From assembly GCA_007570785.1 (NCBI GenBank), contig ML664199.1, positions 22,116,748 to 22,180,747 of the forward strand: DNA of 64,000 nt. Reading direction: 5' to 3'. Shown here in pieces: positions 57,802-64,000 of this stretch. The DNA is from Antilocapra americana (lineage: Eukaryota > Chordata > Mammalia > Artiodactyla > Antilocapridae). Made by a program: the position numbers and the translations under genes. The notes under the pieces were generated by a model that saw only the letters and a program-made list of their open reading frames with translations, was not told the origin of the DNA and made no database searches. Position 1 is the stretch's first letter. Every line of letters starts with the position of its first letter.

Positions 57802-58459
57802 TGGCAAGCACAAAGGTGAACTCTCAAGGCTGGGAGAGTATCATTGCTGGTATTCCTTTACTGGCTACATGGGAAGTTCTTCCTCTCCAATGATGTGGAA
57901 TAGCAGTGACCTAAGGAAAAGGATCTTCATTGTTCATCTTCATATCCCCAGCTCTATGGAGAGGACTTGCACATTGTAAGATCTCAACAAAGGGATCATT
58001 TGAACCAGGTTCCTGAAGGGAGGGCTCAAAGGAGAAACAGCCTGAAATCATTCAACAGGGGCAAGCAGAGTAACCTTCTCACAAACTTCAAGCCCAAATG
58101 AAGACAGCCTCAGTACCCTCACAGGGAGTCTTATCCTAGGATCTCTCAGTTTCTCTCTCATGCCTTCTGCCAGACAGACCACGAGCTTATGCTCTGGCAG
58201 AAGAGACTCAAGCGCCAACCGTGTGCCAAAGTCTGCATTCAGCCCATACTCCTTTTTCTCCATCTCTGCCATGTCTTGTTGGAAGGGACTGTAGGATACC
58301 AGATTCATTGGTCTGAAAAGCCTTATGTTCACCAGTAAGGAAATGTATCTGCTCAGCCAAAAATCCATGTGAATACTGACGTTTTTATCTTAATTGTTAG
58401 TTAATTTTCTTCAAACATGCATTTGCTAATACCTTTGGCAAATGCCTGTATTTTTGCTA
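57802..58459. other. Unassigned noncoding stretch
   Basis: A 106-codon minus frame (58048-58368) is open but its peptide has no family resemblance, and no splice or promoter context supports it. Confidence 0.45.
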
Positions 58460-58640
58460 ATTCAACTGAATTCAGTGAACAATATACTGAGTCCCTATGA
58501 TGTGCATGGCGTGATGCTGAGTACAACAGGAGACCAAAAAAAAAAAAAAACACGTGTGCGCACACACACACCAGATTAGTGTCTAGCTTTAAGGAAGCCC
58601 AATAGGAGAGACAGACATATATGCAAATAACTGCCACTTA
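58460..58640 (-). mobile_element. L2 LINE, antisense, with A14 and CA tract
   Basis: ATACTGAGTCCCTATGATGT and GATGCTGAGTACAACAGG follow the antisense L2 terminus. An A14 run and an ACACGTGTGCGCACACAC tract lie inside at 58538-58571. Confidence 0.6.
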
Positions 58641-58984
58641 GTTGTTTGTCCTTTTGGTTTCCAAACTTTGATAATGTAGAATTTATATCTTGTGTTTTTT
58701 CTGCCAATGAAGTTGCTAATACTGGATTTATGGACAGTCCTAAAATATCTACATAGAAAAGTCTCAGGGATAAAAATTTGGAAAGGACAGAAGAGCTTGA
58801 AGTTGCAATTACTTCAAGCTGTGTATGTAAACCAGAAAAATAAAAGTTTGTTTCAAAGACTAAGGAAGCAGGTAGAGGTTTGGTGTGAGAAGAGGCTGGG
58901 CATCAGCACCAGTGGGATAAACTTTTAGGAGACTAATCCTACTCTTTCTTTCTTTCCTGTAATCTCCACCATCTATAATTACAT
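58641..58984. other. Unassigned noncoding stretch
   Basis: A 78-codon plus frame (58692-58928) is unremarkable. Confidence 0.45.
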
Positions 58985-59170
58985 TGTTTGTTTATATTTA
59001 CTTGATGGTCTGTCTTCCTCACTAGAGCATTGGAAAGGAAGCCAAGCGCAAGGCTGTGGTTTCTCCCATGTGAGCAAAGACCTTGTCTGTCTTGTTTACG
59101 GCTACATCTCCAGTGGTTTCTGGCACAAGTTAGGCTCTGGATCAGTATTTGTTGAATACATGTATGATGA
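58985..59170 (+). mobile_element. L2 LINE 3' end
   Basis: CTGTCTTCCTCACTAGAGCA, AAAGACCTTGTCTGTCTTGT, CTACATCTCCAGTGGTTTCT and TCAGTATTTGTTGAATACAT follow the sense L2 3' end in order. Confidence 0.82.
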
Positions 59171-59265
59171 ACATCAGAGAATACTGAGCTCAGAAGAAGA
59201 AAAATGCATGCTAGTCTAACTCTATGGAGAGAAGCAGATATAAACCTTCTCATTGGGATAACATA

Positions 59266-59484
59266 GGGCTTCCCTGGTGACTCAGTGGTAAAGAATCTGC
59301 CTTCCAATGCAGGAGATGCACGGGATGTGGGTTCAATTTCTGGGTTGGGAAGATCTCCCGGAGAAGGAAATGGAAACCCACTCTAATATTCTTGCCTGGA
59401 GAACCCCATGAACAGAGGAGCCTGGTGGGCTACAGTCCATGAGATCTCAAAGAGTCAGACACAACTGAGCAACTAACACACACA
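59266..59484 (+). mobile_element. Bov-tA SINE
   Basis: Sense Bov-tA: head GGGCTTCCCTGGTGACTCAG, body GAGCCTGGTGGGCTACAGTC and end CAACTGAGCAACTAACACAC. Confidence 0.94.
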
Positions 59485-60198
59485 AGAAACCTTAGACCCT
59501 CTGTGTCCTAAATGGTCGTGACAAACAGAAATACTCCATACTAGTGGGAAGTCAAGAGGACAGGAATTTTGTTATAGAGAAATAAAGAGGGCTCATGGAA
59601 TCTGGAAAAACTGTAGAGCCAGTTGTGAAAGCTCAGAAAACACAGAAAAACATTCAGCCTCAGAGATTGTCTCTCATGTGCGGTGCTTTCCTCTTTGCTC
59701 TATTTTATCATAGCTTTAATTTGTAAGTAACTGCCACGGCACTAACCCTATTCTCCCTTGCACTGCATAGTTTTTTAATTTAAGCACTTACTGATAATCA
59801 ATGAGGCTACCTCAGTGCACAATCACAGAACTGCAGAGAAAGGGACTGGATTGGCTCAGTCTAGCTTTTCTTAGAGGTTTACCAAGACATGTCACTGACA
59901 CGCCTCTCTGGAGCCACATCCCTTCATCAGAAGTCTATTCTTGGTCTGTCACTATTGGCCAAAACAAGCAAGGAAGATAACAGACCAGGGTCACATGAGA
60001 AGAAGGGGCTGCAAAAGGGCAGAGCTTCAAAGTAAGGGATAGTGGGCAGGCAGTGCACAAAACAGGGCAGAGCACACTATTAAGTCCCTATTAGCTATGG
60101 TGCCATTTATCTTAGAACATATTACCATGTAGCTTAGGTAATGTGGTTCACTCCTGTCTTCCATCAATATATAAAAACATAATGATTAAGAAAAATGA
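59485..60198. other. Single-copy noncoding stretch
   Basis: Nothing recognised. Confidence 0.5.
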
Positions 60199-60424
60199 GG
60201 GACTTCCCTGGTGATCCAGTCGCTAAGACTCTGCTGCGAATGTGGGGGTCCTGGATGCAATCCTTGGTCAGGGAACTAGATCTCACAGGGCACAACTAAG
60301 AGTCCACATGCTGCAACCTAACATCCTGCCTGCCGCAACTAAAAGATCATGCATGCCACAGTGAAGGTCAGTGATCCCACATGCTTCACCTAAGACTGAG
60401 TGCAGCCAAATAAAATAAATTTTA
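60199..60424 (+). mobile_element. CHR-2 SINE
   Basis: A cetartiodactyl CHR-2-type SINE: GGGACTTCCCTGGTGATCCA, TTGGTCAGGGAACTAGATCT, GCACAACTAAGAGTCCACAT and a CAGCCAAATAAAATAAAT tail. Its presence supports a cetartiodactyl host. Confidence 0.88.
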
Positions 60425-60540
60425 TTTTTTTTAATTTATTTATTTTTTCCTTTACATTATCGTGTTGGTTTTGCCACACATTGACATGAATCTGCCGTAG
60501 GTATACATGTGTTCCCCTTCCAGAACCCCCCTCCAACCTC
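60425..60540 (-). mobile_element. L1-BT-like 3' UTR end, antisense
   Basis: A T-rich start, then TTGGTTTTGCCACACATTG, ACATGAATCTGCCGTAGGTA and CATGTGTTCCCCTTCCAGA form the reverse complement of the ruminant L1 3' end. It begins in the A-rich tail of the CHR-2 SINE. Confidence 0.85.
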
Positions 60541-60664
60541 TCTCCTGATTATGAATATACTTTTCACAATAGGTTATGCAGTATATCTGCTAGTATATTC
60601 CACTTTCCATCCTTTTAGGATGAGTACTAGATAATAGTGAATATGTTGCTTATATTGATGATGA

Positions 60665-60855
60665 TGATAACTAATCATATGATGCTTATTATATGTCAAT
60701 CCATTTTATAGGCTCTTTATATCTATCAGATAACTCTCACAAAATCCCTATGATGTGGGTGTGATTATTAATCCAATTTTGAGATGAAGAAACTTAATCA
60801 CAGAGAGCTGGGCTACCACAGAGCTAGTTAATGTGACCAGACCTGATTATGACTC
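60665..60855 (-). mobile_element. MIR SINE, antisense
   Basis: TAACTCTCACAAAATCCCTA, TTAATCCAATTTTGAGATGA, AGAAACTTAATCACAGAGAG and ACAGAGCTAGTTAATGTGA are in antisense MIR order. Confidence 0.8.
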
Positions 60856-60887
60856 ATTTTAAATACTGAAATAAAAAAATTGTAATT

Positions 60888-61168
60888 GGACTTCCCTGGT
60901 GGCTCAGTGGTAAAGAATCTGCCAAGAATCCTGCCAAGGCAGGATACATGGGTTGGATCCCTGATCCAGGAAGATCCCACATGCCATGGAGCAACTAACC
61001 CTGTAAGCCTGTGCTCCAGGGCCCAGGAACCATAGCTATTGAGCCCACGTGCCCTAGAGCGTGTGCCAACAAGACAAGCCTGTGCAATGAAGAGTAGCCT
61101 CTGCTTGCTGCCTCTAGAGAAAGGCCCATGTAGCAATGAAGACCCAGCACAGCCAAAAATAAATTTTT
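60888..61168 (+). mobile_element. CHR-2 SINE (second copy)
   Basis: GGACTTCCCTGGTGGCTCAG, AGATCCCACATGCCATGGAG, ATTGAGCCCACGTGCCCTAG, AGAGAAAGGCCCATGTAGCA and CACAGCCAAAAATAAATT. It is longer than the copy at 60199 and carries the internal part that the first lacks. Minus frames here are SINE shadows. Confidence 0.88.
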
Positions 61169-62455
61169 TTTAAAAATCGTAGGTGATAACACAGTGTCAT
61201 TTGATTCTAAATCGTCTTTTGATATGAGAAGCTTCACTAGTGCCATATTTTGATGACAACTTGCAGTAAGTGCCAACGTTGTGCCTTGTCAAACAATAGG
61301 TTGTATGCGGCTTTATTTTTCGCCTTGCAAAATTTGCCAGTTGTTATTTAGAATCCAAACGGGTCCCACTACTAAAATAGAGAGACTGCAAAAAGAATTA
61401 TCTTCTTCCAGTTCTTAGAGTCATGATTGAGAGGGAAAGATGCCAGCCCTCAACCACTGGCTCTCAACACCTAAGGGAGAAGAGCACTGACCAGTCTCAC
61501 CCCAGGAGATTTCCCTAGTTTGCCCTCCTCACTTCCATTTTTAGAACTCTTTTATTTCACTCTTTTGATAAACAAAAACAGATTTCTGGGGGAAAAATAG
61601 CATAACAACTTTATTTTTTTCCCCAGAAAGCCACTTTCACAGCAGATGGAACTCAGCATGCTATCGCCCAAATCTTAAGCAAACCTGAAATGTGAAGATT
61701 CCCTTATACTGAGGGCCAAGCATCGTTCCATTTTGTGTCTCTTTAACTGACACTTTGAACCAGTGTACACTTCCTTAATCTGGCCCCATTATCAGCCTAA
61801 TAATACCTCCCGATATTCATAAATGCCTAACAAGACTTTCAGCTGTTTTGTATGAAGGAGAAATATCCAGCTAAATTGAGAAGATTACCACATCACCACA
61901 TACAGCAGTGACAGGCTCTGTGCTATTACAGTTGATTTTTGTTGACAGTTGGCTGTAGGCAGTTGTGTTTCAAATGCCTTTTTTCACTGGGAAATTAAAC
62001 AAAATCCCATGCAAAATGCAGCCCTCCAGTTCAAAAACTGTAAATCCCAAATTAGCATTTCATACTTTAAAAGGTAGCACAGCACAATTTTCCATTGAAA
62101 GGTCTATACAGTTGACACAAATGGGTGCTTCAGACATGACACTAATGCTACTGGTGCCTTTTAAGAAAGCCACCTTTTCAGATATTATTTTTCTTCTCTC
62201 AATAATCTGCATATACTACAGTTCTTGCCTATGGAAGAATAAAAGAGAGGAGAAAGGAAAAAATCTGACTTAACTGCTTTAAGTAAATTATATTCCTAGA
62301 AATTTCTATACAATAGGGAACATGAAAAATAGGCGGGTTAATTAAACCCCTTTGAAAAGAATAAAGGAAACCTTAGCATCCAAAGGTTAAATATAACTTC
62401 TTCAACTAAATATTATCAGGAAAATGTTACTTCTGTAAGGTGGAAGTAGTTTTCA
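61169..62455. other. Single-copy stretch, candidate conserved noncoding block
   Basis: No repeat recognised. The 61560-62300 part has complex, motif-dense sequence. A 102-codon plus frame (61965-62273) has no recognisable domain. Confidence 0.4.
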
Positions 62456-62665
62456 GGCTTTCCTGGTAGCTCAGATGGTAAAGAATCTGTCTGCAATGCA
62501 GGAGGCCTGGGTTCAATCCCTGGGTTGGGAAGATCCCCTGCAGAAGGGAACAGCTACCCACTCCAGTAGTCTTGTCTGAAGAACTGCATCGAGAGAGGAG
62601 CCTGGCAGGCTACAGTACGTGGGTCTCAAACAGGCGGTCACAACTGAGTGACTTTCACTTTCACA
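62456..62665 (+). mobile_element. Bov-tA SINE
   Basis: Sense Bov-tA: head GGCTTTCCTGGTAGCTCAGA, body GAGCCTGGCAGGCTACAGTA and a CTTTCACTTTCACATGG tail. Confidence 0.93.
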
Positions 62666-64000
62666 TGGTGGAAAGATACCTGTGTCTAGGGGTCATGATA
62701 TAGGAGCGTCTCAACTTTGCTTTGAAACAAGTTAGAGCCCAAATTAACAAAATTTCAATGTGGGGGCAGGAGTGCCATAGGCTTGACATTAAATAGGGCC
62801 ATTTGATTCTTAAAGGCTGGAAGTCTATTTTCCTTCCTACCCAGGAGATCCTTGGAGTGAAAGTGTCTTAAACAGTGCCATTCCATCATCCAGAACAATT
62901 GCTATTTAACTGGAAGACCAAAAAAAAATAGTTGTCAGTTTGCTATCCAGGACACAAATATATTTACAGAAAGAAATATGCTTATTTATGGACTGTAGTA
63001 TAAGCATAAAATACTAGGCAGGCAGTTTCATAGCAATACTTCTGCAAACATTTCACCAACAGCACTAGACTCTTGGCCATAAAAGTCAAATGTCCAGAGG
63101 TCAGAACTACCATGTAAAGGCCAAATAGAGATGAGAGGTCTGGGTCTGTATCCTGACCACTTTCAAAATGTGAATAGAACAAAGTTCTGCACTCCTAAAA
63201 ATAAGAGTTTATATTCTATAAGTCTATGTGGTCAGAGGACACCCACCACCTCATTTCTGAATGGTGAACATGTATAAAAATAGATATTACAGCCTCATTT
63301 AACTTAGTGATGGCTAAAAGCATGGGACCAAGTTCCTACAAAGAATGGAAAATTTGCTTCATCAAAATGGCTGCAAACCTTGAACTTCCTCCCAGATGTT
63401 TCTGACTTAAATGGCCCAGATGTAAATTTCATTCCATTTCTGTTGTTCTTGGTTAACAGTGTTCTAAAGGTAACTACTGGCCTATGAGTTCAGATAAACT
63501 TTGTTTCCACAAAGCTTCGTGCTTAGCAGATATGAAGCAATTTTCTTGAGTAAATGCTTTAGCTCTGCCTTCTCCTTCCTCCCAACCATATAGTTTATCT
63601 CCCCACAAAAGAATTCAACCTCAAGAAGGTGGGTTCAAGAAGAAAAAGAGTCATGCAAACTAATTTATGGTGATGTAAATATCCATGGCTGCCTAGGGCA
63701 GAATGCAGTGGTAAATGACTGTAAAGAGGCAGGAGTTATCTTCTGCAGCGTGGTTGGATTTGCCCTGCACTTTGATTGTGGTGGTGTCTACATGGACATA
63801 ACATGGGTACAGTTTATTGTACCTACAATATATTCAATCAAGTTGACTCAAAAAGAAAATAAGTAATTAAGACAAAGATGTCATACTCTTGTGAAATAGG
63901 ATATCATAGAGAAACACAGTGGGGCACCTAAGAAGGAACCCAGCCCCAAATTAATTTCATAACAAGGAAAATCTAAACACTGCTTAGTCTGTATTCTTAA
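62666..64000. other. Single-copy noncoding stretch
   Basis: Nothing recognised to the end of the window. A 66-codon minus frame (62982-63182) is unremarkable. Confidence 0.5.

Noticed and set aside
58048..58368. 106-codon minus-strand open frame with somewhat protein-like composition
   Set aside because: No family resemblance, no start context and no neighbouring exon. I looked for retrogene hallmarks (poly-A, duplications) and found none.

Overview
The window is mammalian nuclear DNA from a ruminant, most likely a bovid. The evidence is its repeats: BovB (RTE-class) LINE fragments, dimeric Bov-A2 and tRNA-headed Bov-tA SINEs, the cetartiodactyl CHR-2 SINE, and 3' ends of a ruminant-type L1 (L1-BT-like). 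Older mammalian repeats (MIR, L2, L1M, MLT1 LTRs, hAT MITEs) fill the background. I cannot decide between cattle, sheep, goat or a relative from sequence alone.

I find no protein-coding gene, exon chain, tRNA, rRNA, snRNA or microRNA that I can support. The base composition is AT-rich. The longest open frames (up to 172 codons) are isolated, match no family I recognise, or are translations of SINEs and LINEs. The window therefore looks intergenic (gene-desert-like) or is part of a long intron.

Layout: 0-8.7 kb is single-copy sequence with scattered Bov SINEs, MIR and L2. 8.7-13.6 kb is a stack of two antisense L1M copies, one split by a 1.2 kb dead BovB copy and the other by a hAT MITE that is itself split by a Bov-tA. 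14.9-16.9 kb has an L1-BT 3' end and two short BovB 3' ends. 17-23 kb has MIRs, a 5'-truncated L1-BT with clear target-site duplications, and a BovB 3' end inside an L2. 23.1-28.3 kb is one long, decayed sense-strand L1 interrupted by an LTR-like fossil, a MIR and a Bov-A2. 28-39 kb holds L2, MIR, an L1M 3' end, an MLT1 LTR and Bov SINEs, with single-copy stretches between them. 39-64 kb is mostly single-copy with dispersed BovB, Bov-tA, CHR-2, MIR, L2 and two hAT MITEs, plus a 124 bp CA/CG alternating tract.

Eight insertions show recognisable target-site duplications, which fixes their boundaries: three Bov-A2, two Bov-tA, one L1-BT and several BovB ends are in this group or close to it. Repeat-free blocks near 29.4-29.7, 35.5-36.2, 41.2-41.4, 55.9-56.5 and 61.6-62.3 kb are the best places to look for conserved noncoding or enhancer function. 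I saw no sign of an undescribed multi-gene system. Repeat names are from memory of consensus sequences; ends without a target-site duplication are good to about 10-50 bases.
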